Shown here piece after piece: positions 17,616 through 25,824 of a stretch of 64,000 nucleotides of DNA. The stretch spans positions 38,430 through 102,429 of the forward strand of contig NZ_JAESVN010000009.1 in NCBI RefSeq assembly GCF_016765775.1. The letters run 5' to 3'. Source of the DNA: Szabonella alba. GTDB lineage: Bacteria; Pseudomonadota; Alphaproteobacteria; Rhodobacterales; Rhodobacteraceae. How positions within the stretch are numbered: the stretch's first letter is position 1; every line of letters starts with the position of its first letter. The position numbers and the translations under genes were made by a program. The notes below the pieces were generated by a model that saw nothing but the letters and a program-made list of their open reading frames with translations, was not told where the DNA came from and ran no database searches.

Positions 17616-17637
17616 CGCCCCCCGTCAGCGGGGGGCG
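17616..17637 (+). terminator. Terminator of the amt operon
   Basis: An 8-bp GC-only stem CGCCCCCC/GGGGGGCG with a six-base loop directly after the 72-aa gene, followed by TTGCCTTG. The T-run is weak, but the stem is very stable. Confidence 0.65.
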
Positions 17638-17714
17638 TTGCCTTGCGGCCGGGAGAAGCCGCTGCACGTGAACGCAGAAATGGCCCGCACCGGCAAAGCG
17701 GTTTCCGCCCTGCC

Positions 17715-18374
17715 CTATCCTTGCGGATAGCAGATCACCGACAGATAGCGCGCAGGCAGTTTCGCCAGAACTTCGGGCCCATGCGGCGCATCGGCATCGA
17801 AGAACAGACTGTCGCCGGGTTTCAGCGGATAGACCCGGTCACCATGACGATAGTCGATTTCGCCTTCCAGCATGAACAGCAGTTCCAGACCCTCATGCTG
17901 AAAGGTCGGGAAAACATCGCTATGTGTGGACAGGGTGATGATATAGGGCTCCACCACCACGCCCGAGGAATTTGATCCGATATGCCCCAGCAGGTGATAC
18001 TGGTGCCCCGAGCGCGTGCCGCGCCGTTCAATCTCGATATGCTCACCGGCCCTGACATGCTGGGCCTCGCGCAATTCCTCATAGCCGCGGAAAAACGCGG
18101 TGACCGGCACCGAAAACGCGTGGCTGAGAACCTGCAGCGTGGTCAGCGAGGGGGAGGTATTGCCATTCTCGATCTTCGACAGCATCCCGATGGACAGGCC
18201 CGTGACCCCGGCCAGATCGGCCACGGTCATGCCCTGCTGACGGCGGAAACTGCGCACCTCGCGGCCGATCGCGGCCTCAAGATTGCGTTCCGAGATTTCG
18301 CGGGTGCGGTGCGGGTCCTGCACGAAGGCAGGCTTGCCGCGCGGCAGGCTGGGGCTGGCAGGGCCGTCGGACAT
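17715..18374 (-). CDS. XRE-type transcriptional regulator with cupin sensor domain
   Basis: A 219-residue regulator. A helix-turn-helix lies at about 45-95 (REVRSFRRQQGMTVADLAGV, GLSIGMLSKIENGNTSPSL) and a C-terminal cupin barrel at about 140-215 (HEGLELLFMLEGEIDYRHGD, LKPGDSLFFDADAPHGP). The cupin probably senses a small metabolite. The ATG at 18374 is used; the frame extends upstream only to a TTG without a ribosome site. It follows mgdD by 68 bases on the same strand, so it may be made with the mgd operon and control the methylamine genes (inference). Confidence 0.88.
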   Translation of the reverse strand: MSDGPASPSLPRGKPAFVQDPHRTREISERNLEAAIGREVRSFRRQQGMTVADLAGVTGLSIGMLSKIENGNTSPSLTTLQVLSHAFSVPVTAFFRGYEELREAQHVRAGEHIEIERRGTRSGHQYHLLGHIGSNSSGVVVEPYIITLSTHSDVFPTFQHEGLELLFMLEGEIDYRHGDRVYPLKPGDSLFFDADAPHGPEVLAKLPARYLSVICYPQG

Positions 18375-18442
18375 GCGGGTTTCCGGTTGTTGTGACCTTT
18401 CGATTTCACTACCGGGAAACAGGGGGTGCGGCAAGCGTCAGA

Positions 18443-19018
18443 CTACCATACCGCCCGGGCCGCCGCCTCCAGCGCATGCAGCAGGCTTTGCGCCGAGGAT
18501 CGCGGCCCATAGATCCGCGCGGCCCCTGCCCCCTGCCGGATCAGATAGATGCCCAGATGGTCCATCACCGTGCGCGTGGCAAATCCGTCCGGCGCGGCAG
18601 GGAAGTCGACATTGCAAAGCCGTTCCAGCAGCGACGCCAGACCGACGCCTTCACCAACGACCACCAGATCGAAGATGACCCAGGCATCGGTCTGTTCGGT
18701 GATCGACGCCGCATCGCCCAGCGCCGCGCGCAGCTGATCGGCAATCCATTCATGGCTGGCAAAGGGGGCCTCGGCAAACCACATGCCGGGTGCCACCCAG
18801 AAGGTGCCAAAGGGCGTGCCCGCCTGATACCGCGCGGGTCCCGGCAGCGGCAGGCCCGCAGGGGATGCCGCCCCCACCAGATCCGCGCCCCGCCCGCGCC
18901 GTTCCGCGACCGAGGCCAGCGCCAGATCGACGCGTTCGGTGATGCTCAGCGGTCCCACCGCCACCCGCGCCGGGCCATGGGCCCCCAGCGCCGTCATTGC
19001 CTGCAAGATCTCAGCCAC
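18443..19018 (-). CDS. mgdD: N-methylglutamate dehydrogenase subunit D (SoxG-like)
   Basis: A 191-residue protein of the sarcosine-oxidase gamma family, with VAVGPLSITERVDLALASVA, the DAWVIFDLVVVGEG segment and the closing tract LIRQGAGAARIYGPRSSAQS. GTG at 19018 is chosen: GGGAG lies seven bases upstream and the start overlaps the mgdC stop by eight bases. It is the last enzyme gene in the beta-delta-alpha-gamma order. Called NMG dehydrogenase rather than sarcosine oxidase because of the linked mgs and gmaS genes. Confidence 0.88.
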   Translation of the reverse strand: MAEILQAMTALGAHGPARVAVGPLSITERVDLALASVAERRGRGADLVGAASPAGLPLPGPARYQAGTPFGTFWVAPGMWFAEAPFASHEWIADQLRAALGDAASITEQTDAWVIFDLVVVGEGVGLASLLERLCNVDFPAAPDGFATRTVMDHLGIYLIRQGAGAARIYGPRSSAQSLLHALEAAARAVW

Positions 19019-21917
19019 GCAAACGCTCCCCTTCCGGATCGAAGAAATGGGGTGAGACGATCTCAACCTCGGTATCCTGTCCCGCCAGCAGATTGACCGC
19101 GCGCATCCGCTGCCCGATCCGGCCAGCGCCCGCCTTCAGATAGCCCAGCGCGATATCGCTGCCGATATGCGGCGAATAGACCTTGGAGGTCAGCCATCCG
19201 GCATCATTCGCCGCAACCGCCGCCGCACCGATATCCAGAAAATGACTGCCCGCCGTCAGACGCGCCGCCGGATCGACCGGCCGCACCCCGACAAGCCGGT
19301 AGCCTTCGGGATCGGTCAGCCCCTCGCGCGTGGACAGCACCCGGCCAATGGAGTCTTTCTTTTGTGAGACCATCTTGCCCAGCCCCATGTTCAGCGCGGT
19401 GGACTGGCCGTTCAGTTCGCCCCCGGCGACATGGCCTTTCTCGACGCGCATGACGCCCAGCGCCTCGGTGCCATAAACGACCGGGTCATATTCCGCCCCG
19501 CGCGCCAGCATCTCGCGCAGCAGCGCATCGCCATAGCGTGTGGGCACCGCGATCTCGAATGCCAGTTCGCCGGAAAAGCTGATGCGGAACAGCCGCGCGC
19601 GCAGGCCCCCGCAAACCGTGACATTGCCCGCCCCCATATAGGGAAAGGCCGCGTCGGAAATATCCTGATCGACGATCTTTTCCAGCAGGTTGCGCGCATT
19701 CGGCCCCGCGACCGAAAACTGCGCCCAGGCCTCGGTGGTCGAGATCAGCTGCACATCCATATCGGGCCAGAGGCATTGGCGGCAGAATTCCAGATGCCGG
19801 AACACGCCGACCGCATTGGCCGTGGTCGTGGTCATCACGTATTCATGTTCGGCCAGCCGCGCGGTGGTGCCGTCGTCATAGACAAGGCCATCCTCGCGCA
19901 GCATCAGCCCATAGCGGCATTTTCCGACCTTCAGCGTTGAGAAGGTATTGGCATAGACCCGGTCCAGAAAAGCCCCGGCATCGGTGCCCTGAATGTCGAT
20001 CTTGCCCAATGTGGTGACATCGCAGATTCCGACCGAGCGGCGCGTGGCCAGCACTTCGCGGTCCACCGACTGGCGCCATTCTGTTTCCCCATCCTTGGGC
20101 ACCCATTGGGTGCGCAGCCAGTTGCCGACCTCGACAAAAACCGCACACTGTTCGCGCGCCCAGTGGTGACTGGGGGTCATGCGAACGGGCTTGAACTCGG
20201 CCCCGCGCGACCGTCCCGCCAGCGTGCCCATCGCAACCGGCGTATAGGGCGGGCGGTAGATCGTGGTGCCGGTCTGCGGAATGCTGCGCCCGGTCAGTTC
20301 GGCCATGACCGCAAGCCCCAGCACATTGCCGGTCTTGCCCTGATCGGTCGCCATTCCCAGCGTGGTGTAGCGTTTCAGATGCTCGACCGAGATGAAATTC
20401 TCCTGCGCGGCCAGTTTCACATCCTTGACGGTCACATCGTTCTGCTGGTCGATCCAGGCGCGCCCCTTGCCCTGTGGCACATGCCAAAGCGGGGTGATGC
20501 GCGGCGTCGCATCCTCGGCTTCCGGCAGATCGGGGGCGGCCCCGGTCAGACCCAGCGCCGCGATGGCCGCATCGCGCCCTGTCCGCAGCGCGCCATGGGT
20601 CGACAACACCCCTGCCGCCGCGCCCGCAACCGTCAGGCCGGGCGGGCCGTCGGCACCGGGCACGAAGGCCACAATCGTGTCATCCCAGACCGGGCGGGCA
20701 CGATGATGGGAATACAGATTCACATTCGGGTTCCAGCCGCCCGAAACCGCCAGTGCATCCACCGTGATGTCACGCCGCTGGCCTTTGCTGTCCTGAACCG
20801 TGACCGATTTCAGCCCCAGCCTGCCCCGGCTGTCCACGATCATATCGCCCTTGCGGCTGTCGATCACCTCGACCAGATCAACGCCTTTCGCGCGCAGGTC
20901 GGCCGCCGTTCGCAACCCGTCATCGTTATTGGTAAAGACAGCTACCCGCTGCCCCGCCGTCACTGCCCAGCGATTGGCATAGGCGCGCATTGCGCCCGCC
21001 AGCATGATGCCGGGCCGGTCGTTATTTTCAAAGGCGATGGGGCGCTCCGTTGCCCCGCCTGCAAGGACCGACCGCCGCGCATAGATCCGCCACAGGATCT
21101 GCCGGGGCTTGCCCGCTGCCGGTTCGGCCAGATGGTCGCCCAGCCGTTCAACCGCACCATGGATGCCATGATCGAAGGCCCCGATGACGGTCGTGCGCGG
21201 CATCAGCCGCACATTCGGCATCGTGGCGAGTTCCGTCACCACCCCGGCCGCCCAATCCGCCCCCGCCACCTGCCCGATGGTGAAGGTTTCGGCATTCAGC
21301 CGCCCGCCCATGCGGAAATCCTCATCGGCAAGGATCACCCTTGCCCCCGCACGCCCCGCCGTCAGTGCCGCCATCAGCCCTGCAGGCCCGGCCCCGATCA
21401 CCAGCAGATCGCAATGCAGAAAGCCCTTGTCGTAAAGGTCGGGATCTTCCTCGCGGCTGACCGAGCCCAGCCCCGCCGCACGGCGGATGATCGGCTCATA
21501 CAGCTTTTCCCAGAAACTGCGCGGCCACATGAAGGTCTTGTAATAGAACCCCGCCGCGAAAAAGCTGCTCAGACGGTCATTCACCGCCATCGCGTCAAAG
21601 CGCAGGCTGGGCCAGCGGTTCTGGCTTGTCGCCTCAAGCCCGTCGAAAAGTTCGGCCACCGTGGCACGGGTATTGGGTTCACGCCGCGCACCACTACGCA
21701 GTTCGACCAGCGCGTTCGGTTCTTCCGATCCGGCCGTCAAGGGCCCGCGCGGGCGGTGATACTTGAAACTGCGCCCCATCAGGCGCACGCCATTGGCCAG
21801 CAGCGCCGAGGCCAGCGTATCGCCGGGATGGCCGGTGAATCCCTGCCCGTCAAAGGTGAAGCGCAGGGTCTGGCCCCGGTCGATCTGGCCGCCGGAAATC
21901 CGGTTCGATTGGGTCAT
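19011..21917 (-). CDS. mgdC: N-methylglutamate dehydrogenase subunit C (SoxA-like)
   Basis: A 968-residue multidomain subunit. An N-terminal 2Fe-2S-ferredoxin-like segment (SFKYHRPRGPLTAG) leads into a dinucleotide fold (LLVIGAGPAGLMAALTAGRA, about 170-190). A second nucleotide-binding half follows, and then a C-terminal GcvT-like folate domain (from about 590, with GICDVTTLGKIDIQGTDAGA and SFSGELAFEI). The latter passes the methyl-derived C1 to tetrahydrofolate in this family. It overlaps both neighbours. NMG dehydrogenase regenerates glutamate; the substrate is inferred from pathway context. Confidence 0.92.
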   Translation of the reverse strand: MTQSNRISGGQIDRGQTLRFTFDGQGFTGHPGDTLASALLANGVRLMGRSFKYHRPRGPLTAGSEEPNALVELRSGARREPNTRATVAELFDGLEATSQNRWPSLRFDAMAVNDRLSSFFAAGFYYKTFMWPRSFWEKLYEPIIRRAAGLGSVSREEDPDLYDKGFLHCDLLVIGAGPAGLMAALTAGRAGARVILADEDFRMGGRLNAETFTIGQVAGADWAAGVVTELATMPNVRLMPRTTVIGAFDHGIHGAVERLGDHLAEPAAGKPRQILWRIYARRSVLAGGATERPIAFENNDRPGIMLAGAMRAYANRWAVTAGQRVAVFTNNDDGLRTAADLRAKGVDLVEVIDSRKGDMIVDSRGRLGLKSVTVQDSKGQRRDITVDALAVSGGWNPNVNLYSHHRARPVWDDTIVAFVPGADGPPGLTVAGAAAGVLSTHGALRTGRDAAIAALGLTGAAPDLPEAEDATPRITPLWHVPQGKGRAWIDQQNDVTVKDVKLAAQENFISVEHLKRYTTLGMATDQGKTGNVLGLAVMAELTGRSIPQTGTTIYRPPYTPVAMGTLAGRSRGAEFKPVRMTPSHHWAREQCAVFVEVGNWLRTQWVPKDGETEWRQSVDREVLATRRSVGICDVTTLGKIDIQGTDAGAFLDRVYANTFSTLKVGKCRYGLMLREDGLVYDDGTTARLAEHEYVMTTTTANAVGVFRHLEFCRQCLWPDMDVQLISTTEAWAQFSVAGPNARNLLEKIVDQDISDAAFPYMGAGNVTVCGGLRARLFRISFSGELAFEIAVPTRYGDALLREMLARGAEYDPVVYGTEALGVMRVEKGHVAGGELNGQSTALNMGLGKMVSQKKDSIGRVLSTREGLTDPEGYRLVGVRPVDPAARLTAGSHFLDIGAAAVAANDAGWLTSKVYSPHIGSDIALGYLKAGAGRIGQRMRAVNLLAGQDTEVEIVSPHFFDPEGERLRG

Positions 21918-22198
21918 GTGCTGCGCCCCATTGCCCGGGCCACATCGCGGGCCAGTTCCACCTTTGTGATCTCATGCGTGACGGTGTTGCGCGTCACCAC
22001 CAGCCAACTGCGGTCGCCCTGTTCGTGATACCAAAGCTCCCGATGGTCACCTGCGGGATTGTCACGCAGATAGGCATAGGTGTGGAAGGCCTCGATCCCG
22101 TCGGTCATCCCGTCGGGGCGGTCGATCAGGGCGGCATCGCCCAGATAGACGAATTCCTGCGCATCGCGCGGACCGAGGATCGGGTGATTGATGATCAT
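21914..22198 (-). CDS. mgdB: N-methylglutamate dehydrogenase subunit B (SoxD-like, zinc ligands lost)
   Basis: A 94-residue protein aligning with the sarcosine-oxidase delta subunit: FVYLGDA, YAYLRDNPAGDHRELWYHEQ and TRNTVTHEI are recognisable. True SoxD carries an N-terminal CPxCG and a later HxxGCxRW that bind zinc. Here the protein contains no cysteine: the N-terminus is HPILGPRDAQEF and the later site is HEQGDRSW. This marks a subtype away from classical sarcosine oxidase and supports assignment to NMG dehydrogenase. It overlaps mgdC by four bases. Confidence 0.88.
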   Translation of the reverse strand: MIINHPILGPRDAQEFVYLGDAALIDRPDGMTDGIEAFHTYAYLRDNPAGDHRELWYHEQGDRSWLVVTRNTVTHEITKVELARDVARAMGRST

Positions 22199-22244
22199 GC
22201 GGCTGCCCTCCGGGCAAGTTGAATGCGCGTATCCATTCCGGACC

Positions 22245-23495
22245 TCAATGCAGGTTGGGCTGCGCGCCCTGCCCTTTTTCGTCGATCATCCGGCCCTTCA
22301 GGAACCGGTCGAAGCGGAAGGCGCGGGCTGTCGGATGCGGCTCATCCCGCGCCAGAAGATGTGCGAAACTCCAGCCCGAGGCGGGTGTGGCCTTGAACCC
22401 GCCATAGCACCAGCCGCCGTTGAAATAGAGGCCGTCAACCGGCGTGCGGTCGATGATCGGGCTGCCATCCATCGACATGTCCATGATGCCGCCCCATGTC
22501 CGCAAGAGCCGCACCCGCCCGATGGCCGGCATCAGCGCCATGCCGCCCTCGGCCACATCCTCGATCACCGGCAGATTGCCGCGCTGCGCATAGGAGTTGT
22601 AGCCGTCGATATCGCCGCCGAAGACGAGGCCGCCCTTGTCGGATTGCGACACATAGAAATGCCCGGCCCCGAAGGTCATCACCCCGTCGATCAGGGGTTT
22701 CAGCCCTTCGGAGACGAAGGCCTGCAGGACATGGCTTTCGATGGGCAGGCGCATTCCGGCATGGGCCAACACCCGGCCGGACGATCCCGCCACCGCAACG
22801 CCCACCTTTTTCGCCCCGATGAAACCGCGTGTCGTCTCGACCCCCCGGATGCGGCCGTTCTCGATCCGCATTCCGGTGACTTCGCAATTCTGGATCAGAT
22901 CGACCCCGCGGCTGTCGGCCCCGCGCGCATAACCCCAGGCCACCGCGTCATGGCGCACCGTGCCGCCCCGGCGCTGCATCAGTGCGCCCTTGATCGGAAA
23001 GCGGGCATTGTCGAAATTGAGCCAGGGATACAGCGCGCGGACCTGTTCACGGTCCAGCATTTCCGCTCCGGCGCCGTGCAGGATCATGCCATTGCCCCGC
23101 CGGGTGAAGGCATCGCGCTGCGCGTCCGTATGGATCAGGTTGATGATGCCGCGCTGACTGACCATCGCGTTGTAATTGAAATCCTGCTCCAGCCCTTCCC
23201 AGAGCTTCAGGCTGAATTCATAGAAGGGTTCATTGCCGTCCAGAAGATAGTTGGAGCGGATGATCGTGGTGTTGCGCCCGACATTGCCGCCGCCCAGCCA
23301 GCCCTTTTCCAGCACGGCGATCCGGGCCTGCCCGAATTCCTTTGCCAGATAATAGGCTGTGGCCAGCCCATGCCCGCCGCCACCGATGATGATGTAATCG
23401 TAATCAGGCTGCGGCGCAGGGTCGCGCCACATCGGTTTCCACCCCCGATGACCGGTCAGGGCCTCGGCAATCACGCGAAATCCGGAATAGCGCAT
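22245..23495 (-). CDS. mgdA: N-methylglutamate dehydrogenase subunit A (SoxB-like flavoprotein)
   Basis: A 416-residue DAO-family flavoprotein. The FAD motif IIIGGGGHGLATAYYLAKEF begins at about residue 35. His182 in RRGGTVRHDAVAWGYAR fits the covalent FMN attachment site of heterotetrameric sarcosine oxidases. WGGIMDMSMDGSPIIDRTPV and the closing GGWCYGGFKATPASGWSFAH are typical. It leads the mgdABCD operon; GGAG precedes the ATG by eight bases. Oxidative demethylation of N-methylglutamate is inferred from the linked mgs-gmaS genes. Confidence 0.92.
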   Translation of the reverse strand: MRYSGFRVIAEALTGHRGWKPMWRDPAPQPDYDYIIIGGGGHGLATAYYLAKEFGQARIAVLEKGWLGGGNVGRNTTIIRSNYLLDGNEPFYEFSLKLWEGLEQDFNYNAMVSQRGIINLIHTDAQRDAFTRRGNGMILHGAGAEMLDREQVRALYPWLNFDNARFPIKGALMQRRGGTVRHDAVAWGYARGADSRGVDLIQNCEVTGMRIENGRIRGVETTRGFIGAKKVGVAVAGSSGRVLAHAGMRLPIESHVLQAFVSEGLKPLIDGVMTFGAGHFYVSQSDKGGLVFGGDIDGYNSYAQRGNLPVIEDVAEGGMALMPAIGRVRLLRTWGGIMDMSMDGSPIIDRTPVDGLYFNGGWCYGGFKATPASGWSFAHLLARDEPHPTARAFRFDRFLKGRMIDEKGQGAQPNLH

Positions 23496-23564
23496 CTCGG
23501 GTTCTCCTGCTTCTGGCCCGTTCTAGGCGGGATGCGCGGCGGGAATGCGTGCTTTTCCGCCATC

Positions 23565-23587
23565 GGCATGGCGGTTTCCGCCATGCC
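23565..23587. promoter_or_regulatory. Perfect palindrome between the response regulator gene and mgdA
   Basis: GGCATGGCGG-TTT-CCGCCATGCC: 10-base arms, 3-base loop, about 70 bases upstream of mgdA and just past the end of the response regulator gene. No T-run follows on the minus strand, so an operator is as likely as a terminator. Confidence 0.5.
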
Positions 23588-23628
23588 CTGTTTTGTCGGC
23601 TTGCCGCACCGCAGCACCCGTCCCGGCC

Positions 23629-24357
23629 TCAGGCTCCCTGACGCGCCTGCCGGACCAGCCAGCGTTGCAATTCGCCCTCGGCGGTTTCCAGCGCCTCGGG
23701 GTTGATGACACGCAGGGCCAGCGCGCGCGCCACGGCACGGCTGCGCTTGTTCATCTGCATGTCCCCGTCCGCCGCGCGTTCCACCTCCAGCTTGTCGTAA
23801 AGCGACAAAAGCCGGTTCTGCACCGTGCGCATCGACATGCCCTGCCGCTGCGCCACCATCCGGTCGGACAGACCCAGCGACACATCGACCAGTACGGCAT
23901 ATTCGGCCTCGGTCAGCACCTCGACGGGGCGGATCTGGCGCTGCTGGAACTGGTGCACCTCCCGGTCCACGACGATCTGCCCTTCGACAAGAACCGAGCG
24001 CAGCGCCAGATGCAGGCGATCGTTCGAGGCGGTTTTCAGCACATATCCATAAGCGCTTTCCTTGGGCACGATGCGGGAAATGCCGCGCAAATAGGCCTCG
24101 TCGGAATAGTTCGACCAGAACAGGATCCGCGTTGCGGGCCGTTCGCGCCAGATCGTGCGCGCGGCCTCGATGCCGTTGCGCCCGCGCATCTGCAGATCCA
24201 TCACGATGGCCCCGATCGCACCGCGCCGGGCCTCGGTCTCTCCCTGATGGCCGTCGCGGGCCAGCACGATTTCCTCGGCCTCGGGCAGCGCCTTCTGCAC
24301 GGTCTCGCGCAGATAGGCGGCGTGGAACTGGTCATCCTCGACCAGAAGAACCTTCAT
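23629..24357 (-). CDS. LuxR-type two-component response regulator
   Basis: A 242-residue regulator: receiver domain 1-120 with acidic pocket VEDD (7-9) and phosphoacceptor Asp54 in IVMDLQMRGRNG. The C-terminal LuxR-like helix-turn-helix is at about 148-195 (LTEAEYAVLVDVSLGLSDRM, MRTVQNRLLSLYDKLEV). A further ~45 residues follow the helix-turn-helix, longer than the usual NarL layout. ATGA overlap with the upstream kinase gene makes a cognate pair. The divergent transporter operon is the likeliest target. Confidence 0.92.
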   Translation of the reverse strand: MKVLLVEDDQFHAAYLRETVQKALPEAEEIVLARDGHQGETEARRGAIGAIVMDLQMRGRNGIEAARTIWRERPATRILFWSNYSDEAYLRGISRIVPKESAYGYVLKTASNDRLHLALRSVLVEGQIVVDREVHQFQQRQIRPVEVLTEAEYAVLVDVSLGLSDRMVAQRQGMSMRTVQNRLLSLYDKLEVERAADGDMQMNKRSRAVARALALRVINPEALETAEGELQRWLVRQARQGA

Positions 24358-25580
24358 GGCACCCCTCCCTTCAGGGCAGCGGCCGGCAGATGGACGCTGA
24401 TCTGCGTGCCGCGTTCATCGCTGTCGAGGTCGAAATCGGCGGCGATCAGGCGGGCGCGGGTCTGCATATGCGCAAGTCCGCCGCGCGCCACAAGCACCCG
24501 TCCGCCCGGAAGGCCGCAGCCATCATCGGTCAGGTCCAGCCGCAGCCCCCCCGCCGCGTCCGTCCCGATCCGCACCGTCACTGATTTTGCCCCGGAATGG
24601 CGCACGGCATTGTTGATTGCCTCCTGTGCGATACGGAACATCGCGATGCGCGCCGTGGGTGCCAGACCATCGGCCAACCCGCCCGAGCGGTCCTCAAGCT
24701 GAATCGCGATGGGGTCATCGCCGACGGCGCGTTCCAGATGGATCCGCACCGCATGGGCAAAACCGAACAGTTCAAGGATCGTGGGGGCGGCCATGTCGAT
24801 GGTGCGGCGCAATTCCTCGACACAATCCTGCAACCGCGCAGCCAGAACCGCGCGATCCGCCGCAGCGCCCCCCTGCCGCAGATCACGCAACAGCCGCGTC
24901 AGATCGGCCAGCGTCTGGTCATGCAGGTCCATGCCGATCCGCTGGCGTTCATGTTCCAGAAGTTGCGTCAGTTCCAGCGCGCCGACGCGCAGCGCCTCTT
25001 CGCGCCGTCTTGCCTGCGCCTCGGTCAGCGCCGATTGCCGCGCCTGTTCGGTCGCGCGGATCGCATGGAAATGCGGCGACAGGATATCGGCGACATAGCG
25101 GGCCTGTTCCACCTCGCGCATGCCATAGCGCCCCGCCTGCCGGGATGAGATCGACAAGGCCCCGATCAGATCGCCCTTGACCGACAGGGGCACATGCACC
25201 CTTGCCCGCAGCCCGTGTTCAAGGATCGGCTGGTTGAAGGCGCCGGGAAAGGCAAAGCGCGGATCGCAGGTGGCGTCTGGCGTCAGGATGAAATCCACCT
25301 CGGCGGCCAGCAGCGCGCGGATCGGCGAGAATTCCAGACGGGTCGAGGTGCGCCGCGCCCAGTCGGTCACCAGCCCGGATTCGTAGGCCGCCGTGATCGT
25401 GCGGCCATCGGCCTGTAACATGCAGACATCAATATGGTCATAGGGCAGGAATTGTGCGATCTCATCCGCGACCGCCGCAATGGCCGAGGCGAAATCCAGA
25501 TGCCCGGCCAGATGGCGGGTAATATTGAAGAAATGCCGCAACAGCGGCACGGGGACCGCCTTTTCCACCATCTGCTGCAT
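24354..25580 (-). CDS. GAF-domain sensor histidine kinase (HisKA_3 type)
   Basis: A 408-residue soluble kinase without membrane segments. A GAF sensor spans about 20-170, with RARVHVPLSVKGDLIGALSI. A dimerisation box follows with phosphoacceptor His220 in ERQRIGMDLHDQTLADL. The ATPase domain has RIAQEAINNAVRHSGA (N box), LTDDGCGLPGG (G1) and GGLAHMQTRARLIAAD. It probably senses a cytoplasmic ligand or redox state and phosphorylates the overlapping LuxR regulator. Divergent from the sugar-type ABC operon, 244 bases apart. Confidence 0.92.
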   Translation of the reverse strand: MQQMVEKAVPVPLLRHFFNITRHLAGHLDFASAIAAVADEIAQFLPYDHIDVCMLQADGRTITAAYESGLVTDWARRTSTRLEFSPIRALLAAEVDFILTPDATCDPRFAFPGAFNQPILEHGLRARVHVPLSVKGDLIGALSISSRQAGRYGMREVEQARYVADILSPHFHAIRATEQARQSALTEAQARRREEALRVGALELTQLLEHERQRIGMDLHDQTLADLTRLLRDLRQGGAAADRAVLAARLQDCVEELRRTIDMAAPTILELFGFAHAVRIHLERAVGDDPIAIQLEDRSGGLADGLAPTARIAMFRIAQEAINNAVRHSGAKSVTVRIGTDAAGGLRLDLTDDGCGLPGGRVLVARGGLAHMQTRARLIAADFDLDSDERGTQISVHLPAAALKGGVP

Positions 25581-25657
25581 GATCTGGCGCCTCCTCCCGG
25601 CCCGGGTTTAGCCTAGCACAAGCCCGGGCAATGGCGAGGCATCACCGGGCAGCAGAC

Positions 25658-25694
25658 TTGCGGGTTTCCGCATCCGGCCTGCGGAAACCCGCAA
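25658..25694. promoter_or_regulatory. Large palindrome in the kinase / ABC-operon divergent region
   Basis: TTGCGGGTTTCCGC (25658-25671), a 9-base spacer, then GCGGAAACCCGCAA (25681-25694): perfect 14-base arms. It lies between divergent genes, where terminators are not expected, and so looks like an operator, plausibly for the adjacent LuxR-type regulator. Confidence 0.55.
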
Positions 25695-25824
25695 ATGCCC
25701 TGCCTTGCCAGCCCTACCCGCCATGCCCCGCCCCGGTCTAGGATAGCCCCACAGCGGGGAGACTGGGAGGCACGTTCTCCACCGGCTGCAGGCCCGGCAT
25801 ACGGGCGCAAAACGGGAGGATGAC

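Noticed and set aside
20106..22028. 640-codon plus-strand open frame opposite mgdC
   Set aside because: The minus strand encodes the conserved SoxA-like subunit. The opposite frame is His-, Arg- and Pro-rich and has no domain.
18443..23495. Heterotetrameric sarcosine oxidase (soxBDAG)
   Set aside because: Gene order is the same, but linkage to gmaS and mgsABC and the cysteine-free delta subunit favour N-methylglutamate dehydrogenase. Sarcosine activity is not excluded.
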